Counted from the stretch's first letter, positions 47,425 to 61,018 are shown. The stretch is 64,000 nt of DNA from Amphibalanus amphitrite (GCF_019059575.1 NW_024881711.1:310001-374000), one strand, 5' to 3'. Program-made: numbers and translations. Notes: a model not told the origin generated them from the letters alone.

Positions 47425-47808
47425 TTGCGTGCTTTTCGTGTATGCGACGACGAATATTTACAAGATGAGATCGAGCATATCTACTCTTCGTTTATGAGGC
47501 TCAAGTACCCAAAAGGATTTTTAATCAAACAAAAAGAAACAGCCAAGAAGATAAGGAACAGGTCTCAGAGGGAAGCGAGGCCAAAGTCGAAAAGATGGAT
47601 AACGATTCCGAACTCGAAAAAAGCCAACGAAATATCACGAACTCTACAGAAGGGAGGTGTGAACGTAGCGATCAGTTCTGGAAAGAAGATAGGCGAAATG
47701 ATCGAACGACGTAAAACGAAACATGGTTCCGAAGCGAATGCAAAAAGTGTTGTGTATGAAATTCCATGTAAGTGGTGTGGACAAAGTTACGTAGGGGAAA
47801 CAGGTATG
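47425..47808 (+). pseudogene. Penelope-like element fragment (linker plus start of GIY-YIG domain)
   Basis: Reads FLRAFRVCDDEYLQDEIEHI, then KYPKGFLIKQKETAKKI, WITIPNSKKANEISRTLQK and VVYEIPCKWCGQSYVGETG. This is the usual order after the reverse transcriptase of Penelope-like elements, leading into the GIY-YIG endonuclease (YxGxTG). The homology stops exactly at ACAG|GTATGA, a good splice-donor form; some Penelope-like elements carry introns. No continuing exon was recognised. The 5' part (reverse transcriptase) is absent. Confidence 0.75.
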
Positions 47809-48359
47809 ATTGGGGGCGGAGCCAGGGGGCAAGAGGGGCGAAGAGAGCGAGCTTGATTCGCCGACTTGGCCCGGCACTTTGCCGACCGATCGCCAGCCGG
47901 CGCCACCGGCGTCCGCCGTCGCAGACGCGTCGCCAGGCACTGCGACGCGGGCGGCGAGTCGGCTCGGGCCGGCCGGCAGGCAGGCGACCGCGACGGATGA
48001 TCAATCAGCGAGTGGCCGATGCGCACATTGTCTGAATCACCAAGAATCACAGCTTCAGCCCTATCCATCGGTTTTCTACTACTGGTATCATCGTGGTCTT
48101 CGCACCTGGTTCCTGGTATGATGGCGTCCTCACGATGGCGAGGTCACAAGTCCGACATGACCTCACGTGACCTTTAGGAAAAATATGGCAATCATAAAAC
48201 AACAAGCCTGTGTATTGCTAAGCTACTGACCTCAACCGACACATATTACACCCTGACACCGTGTTTCAGCTTGACATGCTTATTCGTTTTTTAGCAATGA
48301 AAAGAGGTGATTACGTAAACATTTCATCTCTTAATATTACCGGGTGGCCCCCAAAAAAA
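47809..48359. other. GC-rich then unique sequence, no gene recognised
   Basis: 47810-48010 is GC-rich and open in several frames, without a recognisable domain. The rest shows nothing. Confidence 0.35.
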
Positions 48360-48590
48360 AACTTTCCGAACTCTGGAGGCCTATATCTCAAATTCGAGTG
48401 CAAATAACGAACCAAAATTTTTATCAAGTTTGCGTCACTTCTTTGCGCATTAGTATCCCAAATTATGACACTGTACCATCATTTTCACGCCAGCAATCTT
48501 ATGTTGAATTAAGTAAGACGTTTTTGCTTTTTTGCCGATATTGAACGGTAATGATGATTGGCTTAGACGTACCATGTTAGAAAGAAATGG
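48360..48590. repeat. Dispersed repeat, inverted relative of 39840-40070
   Basis: Shares CTGGAGGCCTATATCTCAA, GCAATCTTATGTTGAATTAA and GATGATTGGCTTAG blocks in complement with 39840-40070. Confidence 0.65.
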
Positions 48591-50312
48591 AAAAATAGAA
48601 CACGTGAATGAAACCAGTACGTGTGATGCTATTTTAAATATTTTTGTCCCAATTACATGCCAAATATTCAAATACTTAGTCAAAATGGTGGTACTGGATG
48701 ACATTCGTTTCAACACTAAGTGCTTTTTCGATGAATGGCAGTGCACCGTGTTTTAACTCTGGCCAAAAACTGGCCAGGACGCGAAATATCGACTATTTTT
48801 AAACGTTTTCATTTGGCCACTATCGTGTGCAAAAATGATCAGAGCATCTTTAACGACGGAAACTTTTATTCTCTTTACTTTTGAAAACGTTGAAAATGTA
48901 CAACAAAGTCAGACAACTCTCAAAAGCTAAACTTCGGCGAACAAACGCAGAAACAGTCGCCTTGCTCCACGTCAACATCTTCGAGCTTTGGATTGACACA
49001 ACTACATAATTTGGGTACCAAACGATAGCGCGAACTTTTGGCTTTGTAATGAGTCATAATTTATACAATTATATTGCACATAGGTGTTGCATTTATTGAT
49101 TTCCGTCAGCCCTTACATTGCCACACTTTTTTGAAAATGTCAATGTTCTTATAGAGCTACAAAAAATTGTACGCTAGTGTACGGTCTCAGACTACCACCA
49201 CACTGTGGGTCAAGGATTTGTCTACATGTCCTCAAAATTTCAGCTGCGCCTGAGTGCGCCGGTGTTGGGGGTGAACACTTTTTTGAATGAATCATGTCTG
49301 CTCCTGCTGAGCCATGGGACGGGTCCTAGCGTGCGTTAAGGGAAAATGCTAGTACTCCTCGTTCATTCTCTCGTCTGTTGTGACGAGCTGGTGGCCCATG
49401 GAAGGTCGCCGACCTGTGTGCGACCTGCCGTACCCTGGAGCGTAATCAGCTGACGGCACGACCCCCCACGACACGTGCCAGTTGCATTTTCATGTGTCGC
49501 GAGAAGAAAACAAAGGGTCTCCGGAACCAGAGACCAGACAATGTCGGTGAATGACAGTTGTTCATTCAAAAACTGCTAGCATTCCTATGAAACATACCTA
49601 CATTTCTTAAATATTAACATTATTATCGGTGTAATTAATTGTGTATACTTATATATAGTACCTGGTCTATAACAGGAACTTTCCACCCCATGGCTATTGC
49701 AGCAAATTCATAGATGGGCTCTGGAGCTGTATGGTCGCTACTCATGCTTGCTTGGTAGTTTATAAACATATTTTAGTACCTGATGGAGCGCAATTAAATA
49801 TTCATTGTGCCCAGTTTGAGATGGGACTGTGAACTGAAAGGTGACTGTATGAGACCTGCCACAGCACGCATCGCTGATCACGATGATCGGCTTTTGATCG
49901 TCCATCACCTGTTTGCGTTCGGCAGGGTTACTATCGGCCTCTTCAGTCAGTATTAATACGTTCGATGTAGGTGGTATGGTATCATTAGTGCTGTCCAGTG
50001 TCCACCTTTATGAAAAAGTGTCCGTTTGCTGCAGTAATACGAGTATATGGCAATGAAGTGCTTTTACGTGCACGTTGCATGGTACATAACGCACCATACA
50101 ATAGGAATTGGTAAGATGTTTGGGATACATTCTACCATTTCACGTCATGCCATGGCGGATCCAGTGAAGGGCATAGTGGGTATTTGCCCTCCCCATAGCT
50201 GAATCGTGTGGGCAAAACTATCCGTTTGTCGCTCCCAAAGCTTTTGGTGATGATAAATAGCTACCTATAATACGGCGTCGATGCCTATCTGGACGAAAAG
50301 CAGGTCATTTCC
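48591..50312. other. No gene or repeat recognised
   Basis: Mostly AT-rich, with short unsupported frames. No TE termini, domains or RNA genes seen. Confidence 0.4.
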
Positions 50313-50320
50313 GTCACAAC

Positions 50321-50828
50321 CAGACATGTGCATGGATCCGAGAAAATGGATCTGGGATCTGATCCCACGGATCCTGATCTCGGATCCGACGAGATCATAG
50401 ATCCAGCTCCGTAATTTATCGAGAGATCCGTAGGGATCACAGATCCGAGTCTCATTTTTTGCTTGAGATCCAGTGAGATCATAGATCCTCACTTATTTTT
50501 TGTCAACACATATATACCAAAAAAGCACTTGTTTCAACTCACAAACGTTCTGTTTTAGTGATTTTATGTGATCGCACGTCATAATCTGTAGTTTTGTGCC
50601 ACTTATTGGCACAAAAACCCTTTAAAACATGGTTTCAAATGTGGTGCATAGTGGGATCCACTCAGATCATAGATCCATGTTTTTAATTTATCGTCAGATC
50701 ATATGAGATCATAGATCCAAGATGTATTTTTCACGCCGGATCCGGTGGGATCATAGATCCCAACTTGTATTTTGCTTCGAGATCCACTGAGATCATAGAT
50801 CCATCACTCGGATCCATGCACATGTCTG
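50321..50828. mobile_element. hAT-type MITE (508 bp) of GATC-rich units
   Basis: GTCACAAC is duplicated at 50313-50320 and 50829-50836. The tips CAGACATGTGCATGGATCC and complement form about 22-bp inverted repeats. The interior repeats GAGATCATAGATCC at irregular spacing about ten times, on both strands. Confidence 0.9.
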
Positions 50829-50836
50829 GTCACAAC

Positions 50837-52026
50837 CATTCTGAGGGATGGAGCTGACCGCTCGCTGCTCATTATTTAACTCGGTATGCTGATAACAGAT
50901 GGAACTCCCTGAACTGCACGCATTCATATTGCAGACGTAGTGAAGCGTTGTAAAGTCACCGGCGCGGCGGTGGGTCGGGGTCACCGAATGGGTCGGAAAC
51001 TTCTGCCCTCTCCAAACGGATTAGCTGGATCTGCCCGTGAGTCATGTGACGTAAAACATACAAGACTCTGGACTTACTAAAGTGGAGACCGGGTTAAAAT
51101 CAAGTTGATATCAAAATATACGTTTGGAAATGTTTTTGAAATAAATATAAAGATTGTAGGTCCTACATATATGAATAAGTCCTATACCTATTAGAGTATT
51201 CAAGGTCACCTGAGGTCATCAACGCTAATTAACAAGGTCATGTCCTCAAACTTAACTTGCCTCGTCGATGAGCCTTGCTCAGACTTGCGATTACTCTAAA
51301 TTTACAGATACCTACATGTTCGTGCATTCATAGCTAGAACATGACAATATTTTTATATGTTTCGTGACACTTCTGACGTCATAAACAAGTACATAAGCAT
51401 CTGGTCCGACACATTTTGCACTTTAAATGATCGGTAGTCTCCAACGTTTCGTTTGAGCCCAAAAACATGTCTGTATCTCATATAGTTTCTTAGTTATGAG
51501 CCCTGGCCAGTTTTGGTCCCGAGTTGAAACATAGTGCAGTGGCACGGTGCATGGGTTACTGATGATCGCCCTCCCTTCAAAAAAATGAAACAGTAAATTG
51601 ACCGAATAACGAAAAAAGCTAGATGGAATGTGTCACCCTGAGGCCTGAACCATCAATGAGACTTGATGCCAGTAGCATGGTCATGGCAGCAGGCCATCGA
51701 GCCGAGTCAAGTGACCCGTTCACTCACATTTTTTAGTAAGCATCTAAGCAAAAAAGTAATTTTTACATGGCATGCTAGAAACACAAACCGTTTAAAAAGT
51801 AATTGACCGAATAACATAAAAAATCATGTCATTTACTGAAAATATATGCCGCATTGGCTAATGGAAGTTTCAATGTTGTATTTCAATTTATATCACTTTC
51901 TGAGATATATTGATTTAAAGTTTAGAACGTTTTTTTTTCTGGGCAACCCGGTATCCTTTTTTAGGGGAGCTACACTGCAAAAGGCGTTCTGGCATTATTG
52001 AAATCAGGATGTGAAGCACTGCTGGC
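50837..52026. other. No gene or repeat recognised
   Basis: A few AGGTCA half-sites occur at 51200-51240. No termini or domains recognised. Confidence 0.4.
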
Positions 52027-52030
52027 TTAG

Positions 52031-52887
52031 CCCTCGCATGTGTAGGTGGGGGGGGGGGGGGTCGGATGGACCCCCCATTGTTTTTTCGCGAATAACTCGC
52101 GCAAAAAACCGGCCGATCGCGATGAAATTTTCAGGACCCTCGAGTTGATCAAGTTTACACCTACTCTGAAAATTTCATGACCCAAGTGACCTTTGACCTG
52201 TGACCTATTTCTCGAAGCCATGTTTGGCTGGAATCGCGATTCGGCGTATGTCGGCTCGCATTAGCCGCGCGTTTGCAAGCTTTTCGTGGTTTCAAACCTT
52301 CAAACATGTGATTTTATGTTGCTCCCATGCATAAGGGTGGATGTCAAGGTCACCTGAAGGTCAGGTCAGGTCATTGACCTTTGGTGACCTTGGTTCACTT
52401 TTTCGAGTTTTACATGTTTACAGGCTTGAGTTTTGGGAGCTGAATTCGAATTTAAAAGCCATTCGAACATTTACGAAGTAGTTTTGGTGCCTTTGTAACA
52501 TGTTACGAAGCTGTCAGAGGCGTTTGACACGTAATACGAATACCCGTCACGACCCATACTGGTTGACCTGACCTGACCTGACCCGACCTGGTCTAAATGC
52601 TTAAAGACATCATCTGTGATCAAAACTAACACGATATTCGTGAGCAGCGCCCCGAAAAAACTCCATACCAGCAACGCTTTACGGCTTTCTAACAGGGCCC
52701 GATTTTCCCGACCTTTGTTGACCTAGGACCTAGGAAAATTGGGTATTATCGGCTTCCTCTCGTCACGGGCAACACGATCGTTTTTTCCACAAAGCTCTAG
52801 CTCGATAAAGGGCGAAACGGCAAGGGGGGTCCAACCGACCCCCCCCCTACACATCAGAAGCTGGCAAACGCCGCACACATGCGAGGG
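52031..52887. mobile_element. TTAA element, family J
   Basis: TTAA at 52888-52891 and TTAG (mutated) at 52027-52030. The tips are CCCTCGCATGTGT and ACACATGCGAGGG-type inverted repeats; the right end is slightly longer. G-run/C-run palindromes sit inside both ends (TCGGATGGA and TCCAACCGA centres). The left module has GGCCGATCGCGATGAAATTT, and TGACCTGACC arrays are at 52563-52590. Confidence 0.78.
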
Positions 52888-52904
52888 TTAAGCTTAGCCC
52901 ACAC

Positions 52905-53515
52905 CTTCTGGAACTGTCTGGTGAGGCAAACGATCCGGGTGGCTCCTAGCAGCCCTTTGACGTTCTCTTAAAGAGTCACCCAGAGAGTTTTGATGGGATT
53001 AAGGTCTGAGTTATTCCCAGGTCAGCTATTGTATACGTCCAGAGGAAGGACAGGTTCTCACAGCGCCAATCTTGCGCATATTTGCCGTATGAGGAAGGAC
53101 TTCAGCAAACATGAAGAAAGATTTCCTTTGCGTCGGGCACGATAGTGCGCTTAATCATCTCCCCACTTTGGCCCCATCAGTGGATTAGACGGGGGCGCTC
53201 GTCTGACAGGATGTTCCACTGGTTGCATATATGCCTTATTTTTGGTGATTTTTTTTTTGGGGGGGGGGGCACGACATGAAAGGCTGACAACACCCGGAGC
53301 CCCATTGCCCGGTGATTTGCACCTTTGCCGGATGCTGGAAGGGTAGAACGGGCGGGACATCGGATGCATCAGCAGTCCCCACGCGGTTGTTCTGCCGGTT
53401 TGACGGATGAAAAGGCTTCAAAGATCAGACTTGGCGCTCTTTGGCAAGCTTCAAGCGACAATGCTGTCGTCGTTTCGTTAATTCTGGTCATCTCGAGGAT
53501 TTGTACGTCTTGATT
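52905..53515 (-). pseudogene. Decayed Tc1-like transposase
   Basis: The minus strand gives, in changing frames, WNILSDERPRLIH (around the second catalytic Asp), WRCENLSFLW and PGNNSDLNPIKTLWVTL followed by a stop. PGNSPDLNPIENLW is the classic Tc1 block around the third acidic residue. Several stops and frameshifts. It lies directly beside the J element. No ends found. Confidence 0.6.
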
Positions 53516-53819
53516 TTCTATTTTTCACGGATCTATGTGGTATTTTAGATCGGATTCCGGCCGCAGTGGGCCATTTGGAATATCTGGTATAATAGTGTAT
53601 GTAACTGTACATCCCCATCATCCCCATATCGCATACAAAATGCAAATTGCAAGCGCTCCTCGAATAACAAACCCGTCCAAAAAAGTATGTTTCCCGATGA
53701 CTGATTTGTTGACTGACTTTAGGCCCTTACATTCAGCGTTGGCTCCTGACGGTCTTTGTTGGCCACTGAGAGCCCTCCCCGGCTACTGAGGGGCGGGCCT
53801 ATATAAACCTTAGAAGACC

Positions 53820-54140
53820 CCTACACAGATAGCTGAGAGCCTCCAGCCGATCTTTAGAAGCCCACGCCGAGTTTTGGAGCTCTTAAGCCGGCCTCCAGGA
53901 GTCCAACGCAGCTGACTTTACTTTCATGCGGTTTTGGATGCCCCATTCCAGCCCACGAGGGCCCAAGTCTGCCTCTAAGGGCCCCATTGGCTTCTGAGGG
54001 CCTAACCTTGCATTTGTCTCTGAGGGCCTCAGTCCGGCCTCTAAAGGTCCCTTGCAGAACTTTGAGGGCCCCACCAGCCTCTGAGAGCCTGCGTCGACCT
54101 CTGAGGGCTCCAGGACATGCCTTGAAGAATGTCGGGCCAG
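53820..54140. repeat. Degenerate GCCTCTGAGGGCC minisatellite
   Basis: About ten units of 27-30 bp built on GGCCTCTGAGGGCCCCA with much variation. The minus-strand frames with repeated PLEAxLRP are repeat products. Confidence 0.7.
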
Positions 54141-54449
54141 CGATCGCTGAGTCCATGAGTCAGTTGACAGTTTAACTCGAAAGTTAAACTTTGTGGTTAT
54201 CATAAACAACATCACGAACAACATTACCAATAACGATGGCACTTTTAGTTTTTCTTCATTCTATTGATTAACGGTTTCCCCGTATGACGTTTCCTCGTAT
54301 CGGCCCACGTCGCTTGGGTCCGCTTGAGTAAGTAGGTAAGAATCACTTGTGTTCTCCAAATATTGATACTTTTCTGACTAGCATGAATGTGTCGTTTGTG
54401 GGACCACTTTAGAGCGGTATTGGATCTCTTTGCATGCGTCATATTGTGG
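54141..54449. other. No gene or repeat recognised
   Basis: Nothing beyond short unsupported frames. Confidence 0.4.
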
Positions 54450-55060
54450 GAAACAGTTCTCTTTCTCACAGGCCCTTGTGTTACTGAGTCCCCACCTACC
54501 TGGGCTCTGTACCTCCCTGTGTTGTGTGTAGGTGCCCTTCCTGTGGTCTGTTCTGTGCCCCTATCCTGCACTGTATAATGTATATCTATCGCCATTCCTG
54601 TGCCCTGTATATGACATTCCTACATCTGCTCTATCCTGTGATTACCTTGCCTGTGCCTGGTCCTGTCGGCTTCCTGCCATGCATATGCCATGCCCTATCC
54701 ACTGCATATCCGCTACCCTACCCTCCCGTGCCTGTTCTTTATCCTGCCCTGCGCCCGGTCGATTCCCGTGCCTAACCCAGCTCAGTGCCCTTTCTGTCTG
54801 ACGCCCAGCTTGCTCTAGGTAGTCCCTCCCCATTCGTCAATGCCCTAAAATGTGGTGCCCTTCTTTTCCTGGCGAATGACCGGTCCATGGTTTAGGTCTT
54901 GCAAACCATCCGCATGCGCCCTTCAACCTCCTTTCTCCCTAGCAGACCCGGCCTGTCTTAAAACTTAACATCCCTGTCCTTTAACCCTACCCTGCCTGTT
55001 CTACACCTGCCTTGGCACTGCCCAATGCCCATGTTTCAACATTACATTTCCCCCATCAAC
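54450..55060. repeat. CCTGTGCCCT-rich degenerate tract
   Basis: Irregular recurrence of CCTGTGCC, TGCCCT and CTACC over about 600 bp, pyrimidine-biased on the plus strand. A decayed simple repeat is the likeliest origin. Confidence 0.5.
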
Positions 55061-55929
55061 TGCCTTAACCTGACTCGCCCACTCTGTTCAGTTCGGTTCG
55101 ACCCGGTCTAGTCAGTTTCAATCTGCTGACTTTGTCCTTCCGTATCCTTTGATGCTCAACAAGGAGAGAGTCGGGGCTGAGGGGCGGCCCCTGCCCTGCC
55201 AACTGCTCAGTAGTGTGAGGAAAAGCGAATTCTTTCAAAAGATCATCTGAAATCAATTTGTACCTAATTAACCAGCACAATTGAAAGAAAACAAGTCATT
55301 GATGCATCGAAAATAAAATGTGATAAAGACCGCTTCCTTTCCTTGTCTGAAACAAATGTCCTGAATACTTACAGAAAAATGATAAAAGCAATGCTGATAA
55401 TACTTTTGCGGCATTTATGTCACTCAAATATGATGCAACAAGCCAATTTTCGGTCTTCAAAACATGTACGGACATTGCGTACAAGTTTTGAAAGGTCCGA
55501 AAACTTGTACGGACACTGTCTAGTGTCCGTAGTGGTGGCGACGCACATGTGGCGCGTGGGCTGTAATGTTTGGATAGATCGTCCCGTACCCTTCTAAACG
55601 TGGGCTGTGACTGAACTGTTTCGCTGGATCAACCAGCGCCCCACCGTGACTGTGTCTTGATCAGGGAGGAATGTTCACGCGGCTGTGTTTTTAATCAAGA
55701 ACGAGTGTAATGTTTCGGTACATCGCCATTCACCCGACTGAAACGCGCACTGACGTGGTACATGTCGCCAGAGGCTAGTAGCTTAGCAACCTACACATAT
55801 ATTTTTTTTTACGATTCATGCTGGACATATTTTAAATTTTTCCTGAGGGTCACGTGAGGTCATTTCGGACTCCTGACCTCGCCATCATGAGGTCGCCTTC
55901 ATACCGGGGATCAAGTGCGAGGGTCACAA
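55061..55929. other. No gene or repeat recognised
   Basis: No domain, TE end or RNA gene seen. AAACTTGTACGGACA-like words recur near 55465-55515. Confidence 0.35.
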
Positions 55930-56215
55930 TGATACCAGTCTCAGGCATAAAGAGAAGGCAGCAATTAACGAAGCATACTGCGAAATAATAGGATAAACAA
56001 ACGGCTTCAAGCACTAATAACTTCATTAAATTATTAAATCCTAGCATAAAAAATGCATAGCAACATGGCGTTTCGGTAGATAGAGCTGATAAGGAGGAGG
56101 CAACAATTAACGTAGCAAAATGCGAAATAATAGGACTTGAAATAAACGGCTTCAAACACCAATAACTTCATTGAACGACTATATCCTGGCATAAACATGG
56201 CATAGCAACATAGCT
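55930..56215. repeat. Tandem duplicate of a ~137-bp unit
   Basis: Two copies share GCGAAATAATAGGA, AAACGGCTTCAA, AATAACTTCATT and GCATAGCAACAT in the same order, with about 15% difference by eye. Confidence 0.8.
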
Positions 56216-59200
56216 TGTTGAAAGCGCCTTCGATTGAATCCAAGAACAAATCTATGCGACTAATGTGAGGGGAGATATGTAAGATAAAACATTTTTATGT
56301 TGTCATTTTAATACGTTCTTTCAGCGCCGGCCGCCCACCCGCCGCCGCCCGCAGTCGACGCTAGCGCACCCTGTGACCGGCCGGCGAAACGGGGCAAAGA
56401 CAACCAATCAGCTTCCCCCGCCGCCCGCTGGATCCGCCGCTGGCCGGCAGTCCCAATCGAGTACCAATGAGTCCCAAATGCGGCCCAAATAGTTCCAAAT
56501 GTTAACACGCGCGGCTATGCATTTGGTATCATTTGGGACTGATTTGAAACTGCAATTGGCACTGCCCATTGAGTTCAACATTATTTGGAACTAATTGGTA
56601 CTAGAAATTGGGAGAAGCACCCTCCGAGTCGAGCGCGGGCGTCTGGTGCTGTTCGTCTAGTAATAGGTAGTCCCTGAAGTGTATCCCGTGCGATGAAGTC
56701 AATTTGCCTTTTGAAATATTTGAAAACATTCCTTCATTTTAGCACACACAGTGATCAAGGTATTTGTTACCGAAAGCTCTGTTTTTAATCGTGTATTTGA
56801 ATATATTGTTGTTTTTTATAGATAACACACAGAAAAAGTTATAATGCCCGTCATTGCTACACGACTAAATAATCGGTTTAAAACGTCCAGCGATTCATAA
56901 GAGCACCCTTACATAGGTACATAACGGATACATCGGAATTTAAATATCATTGGCCTAGGGGTAGGCATGGATTACCTACTACCTGGATCGGCAACTCCGC
57001 GGAATTCCCATTGTACTGCGCGACCGCCCGAAAGTGCTGCCACCTATCGAGCAAACTGGTCCCTGCTAAGGACAGCCCGCCGCCGCCGCCCAGTCAGGCA
57101 GCGGCCAATACCAGCAAAGTCCGAAAATGACCGGCAAGTTACATGGCCTTAACCAGCCGCGGCTAAGTTGGGCATCGGCCAACAGTGTTGGGTCCCGAAA
57201 GAGTGGTACAGGGCGGTTCCATAGACTCTCTATCGTTTTGGAAAGAATGGTGTGCATGGGTCGTTTGCCGAGCGCGACTGGCTGATTTTACCTCAGCACG
57301 TCGTATTGTTAGCTCTCATGGCCAGGCCAGGCGCCTTCTGCCTGCAAATACCTTCGATCAAACGACTTTGTCTATCACTCGGGTTGCCCTCTTGCTGATC
57401 ATCTTAAGCATTCGGACTCAGTCGTCGGCACAGGGAATGTGCCGTTCGCCGTGAAACATCCGAATCATTACTACAGCCATTTTGACTGACTTATAAAGAT
57501 CAAGACAAATGCTGTCATATCGATTAACGAACATCTGCATCATTTAAAATTTCTTTTAAGAAGCATTCCAGGATTATAAGCTTACCATACGCCGTTTCGT
57601 TAAAAAACTGTTTCCGTATTGAACTTATATTTGCCGTCGCATGAGCGAAATGCATACTGAGTAGAGGCTGAAACCGACTCTTTCCGCAGTCAGAAATCAT
57701 GTGCGAGACCGAGAGCCTATTCAAATAAACCCCGGTCGCACTCGCATCCATAGCACGCACCTACTTGCGTGTGATTGATGCTATTGCAACTTAATGAATT
57801 TCGCGTGCGATTTCCTAGTCTGTTCCGGTCTGAGGTTCAGAATTTAACACAGGTTCAAATGACAACTAAGGTGAAAGATGACACACAATGTTTACAATAA
57901 CAGATTGATAGGAAGTCTTCGAGAAACGACGTGCCACATGCCTACTAAACGGTGTCGTAGCACCAAGTTGGTTTCCAATTCACATCTCCCACCAGAGTAT
58001 ATCGGGAATAAATGCAAACACGATAATGCACACGAACGCATTATCCGCTCAATGGGTATGCCCATAGGTATGTTAGTCAGTTACACACGCTGTGATAACT
58101 AACAATTTTCGGTCGAGCCAGTTAACAGTTCACACCCCGTCCGCCTGCTGCCGTCACGTCACACGTGTCCGCAGCGGGCGTGCACCTGCGAGTGCGTGCA
58201 TCATAATTCACATCACAAATCACAGGATGCCAATTCAAGTCAGCACACCGTGAAAACTGAACCCATCTCTTTGATCTGAAACAAAGATAGAGAGAGGGAA
58301 ATTAGATACCTGAACATACCATAATGAAATGGAGAGTGAGGGCATTCCAAGGCAAACTGTTTCCCCACAGGCCACAACATCACAAAAAAGTATTTTACAT
58401 TGCGATGATGTTGAGCAAAAAAAAATAATAATAATACCTTGACAGGATACTACCTAACAAAAGTAACCAAAAGCTTAACACCTCATCTGCTAGGCTTACA
58501 TAGTTTAAAATGACTTTGATCTTACTTAAATGTATCTGATATCTACACAGTTTGTCTAGCACTCGTTCTAAAAAAGTGATTGTTATATATCATTCAATGG
58601 AGGGAAGCTCACAAACTTCTTCGTACAACTCTGGACCTTTCGACTTTTGAGAAAAGAAGGAAGCTGATGTCAGGGACCAGGGTCGGCACTCTTTTGTGGT
58701 TGACACTGGCTGCCGTTAGGCTTTCTTTTTACTGTCAAATGGTTCAGTTTTTTTTCAGGCTGAGAACATGATTTATTTAAATGTGTTTTTTGATCCAATA
58801 TCATTCAACTCTACTTTTGAAATCAGGGCATTGGCAAATGGCAAGCAGGTTATAAAAATTAGCTGAAATGACATGATGCCAGTTAACTGCTCCTGAGTCC
58901 TGAAGTGTGTTGCACTCTAGTCAGCCGTTCAGAGAAATACGTAGGAAACTGATATGGGTGAGCAGTGAGTAGGTACTGAGCAGTGAGCAGTGGACCAATT
59001 TATAGGTACACTAACTGATTTTGCCAAACTAAAAACTTATCAAAAACTTAAGCAATTCACAACTAACAATGCATCATCCACCACCATCATGCGCTACCAA
59101 GACCGAAATTGTGTCACAAACAAAACCATGGCTATATCATCAATTCAGCGGCATGTATAAGCTTGTGATATGATGTGTCAAACATATAACAAACATATAA

Positions 59201-60329
59201 AGAACATAAAATTGAACATATAAATAAGTGATTAACCAATTACGGCCCAAATTATATGATTTTTGACGACATACGGCGAGAAGCAATGTGCGCCAGTATC
59301 GTCAACAGCCCCTCTTTACAGTAATATCTTAGGCCACTCAGACCTTCCAACCATAAGAAAACCTTACCAATCTTACCTTGCCATCTTCCTGCATCTTCTG
59401 AAACCTTCCAATCTGCTCCAAAGGGGCTTAACTTTTCAAAAAACAAGGCAAACGACCCTACGACGCGACGCCGACCATTGTTTTGAATAGCACCCGCTCC
59501 CCCGCGTCCTTAGCGCTCGACACCACTGCCACCTAGCGGTGGTCGCAAACATCGAGGAGTTGCCGATCCAGTATCTACTTCATCCATGGGGTAGGTATGT
59601 TAATTTTGCGACCTTTCTATTATAGGTAAGTCAATGGGAGAAAATTGAACTGCGCTCCTCTTGCACGAAACTCATATAGCCGTAGGTACCAAACAATACA
59701 CTCAAATGACAAATTCACATAGGCTAGATACAAAAACTACTTCTTAGATATTCAAATAGATGCTAAGTTTGAAATCCGCTATAATCTATCCTGGAAACAT
59801 ATACAACTCCAAAAAAGTGAATCAAGTTCAGTGATCTTCAATCACAGCAACCGCGCCAGCTTATTTCGTATTGTAAGAGCATTGCGGCACAGCATAGATG
59901 CAGGCGCTCTGCTACTGCCATCTATGGGTGAAAGATGAAGGTAATGGCTATTGCGGTACAGCATCACTGCAGGCGCAAACAACGTGGAAACAAAGATAGG
60001 TAATGGTATGTTGCGCTTGCCGGCGATTATAACCTAAATTTGCGTTGCTGGGTTTTGCAAATATTTCAATGATATTCAGTTAATGCATTTTTATGTATTC
60101 TGGTTTTGTATTCCTCCAAATGCATCAAGTAAGTATGTAGTAGGTACCTAAGGAATATCAAATAACATGAATGACTTAAACCTTGATGGAAACGTCTCAA
60201 GTGTAGTCGCTACTCGCTTATAGCCTTATAGCTTATAGGACTCGGGAATGCCTGCCGAATCGAACGATATGCGATATGACCTCCTTTGACTGATATGCGA
60301 TATTATCTCCTTTAACCTTGTTGACCTAC
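56216..60329. other. 4-kb stretch without a recognised gene
   Basis: GC-rich patches lie at 56320-56480 and 57000-57130. A pair of related inverted segments (about 56965-57060 and 59520-59605) shares GGATCGGCAACTCC. Three copies of a CTGCCACCTA/CTGCCATCTA word occur (57037, 59526, 59915). No TYMP exon 1 or other coding exon could be supported. Confidence 0.35.
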
Positions 60330-60711
60330 TGGTGACCTAGCCTTGAGTGACCTGGGTTTGAAAGTTGTGCAGCATGTGTGGAAAATATATATAAAAAGGT
60401 GTGCCGAAAGCGGCGGCGCTCCGCAACACCGTTTTTTTTAGATATTTATTATTTACATAAATCCACATGGGGTGTCCCAACATCCCCACCGCCCGGCGCG
60501 GGAATTTTTTTTTGCACGCGCAGAATGCACTTTTGGGGTCCACCAGGAGATGGATATACTCAGACGTTGCTGCAATGTATTCTGTGTGGACTGTGTAAAT
60601 TTGACACCTTGAACCTGCCAGCGCTACCTGTTCTACCCGCATACGTGACACGAAGTGCAACATTAAAAGGTTTGCACGCGCACAGCACGCACACCGTGCA
60701 CCTCAGCACAC

Positions 60712-60991
60712 CCAAGGCCGTATATAGGAGGTAGAATGGTTAGCCGTTTGTTTACATCGGTGACCTTGACAGATGACGTCAGCGGGTGTCTACCAATCTT
60801 CGCCAATATTAAATTTCCGAGGATTTTATGCTCTAAGGCAGTTTGATATTAACCTTAAGGCTCCCTTAGAGCCTAAAAAAGATAATTTGCTGCACAGCAA
60901 AGTCTTAAAAATCGACAAAACCTTGACACCCCGTGACGTCATCTGTCTTCTGAGCCCTCCCTATGTGTCAGCATAGAACCGTAGCCCCCTA
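60712..60991. mobile_element. 280-bp insert with 7-bp target duplication
   Basis: AGCACAC at 60705-60711 and 60992-60998; copy 1 has a single AGCACAC-type site there. The interior includes TGACGTCA-like sites at about 60774 and 60934. The ends are not clearly inverted, so the class is unknown. Confidence 0.6.
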
Positions 60992-61018
60992 AGCACACCT
61001 ATTTGCACAGCACCTTAA

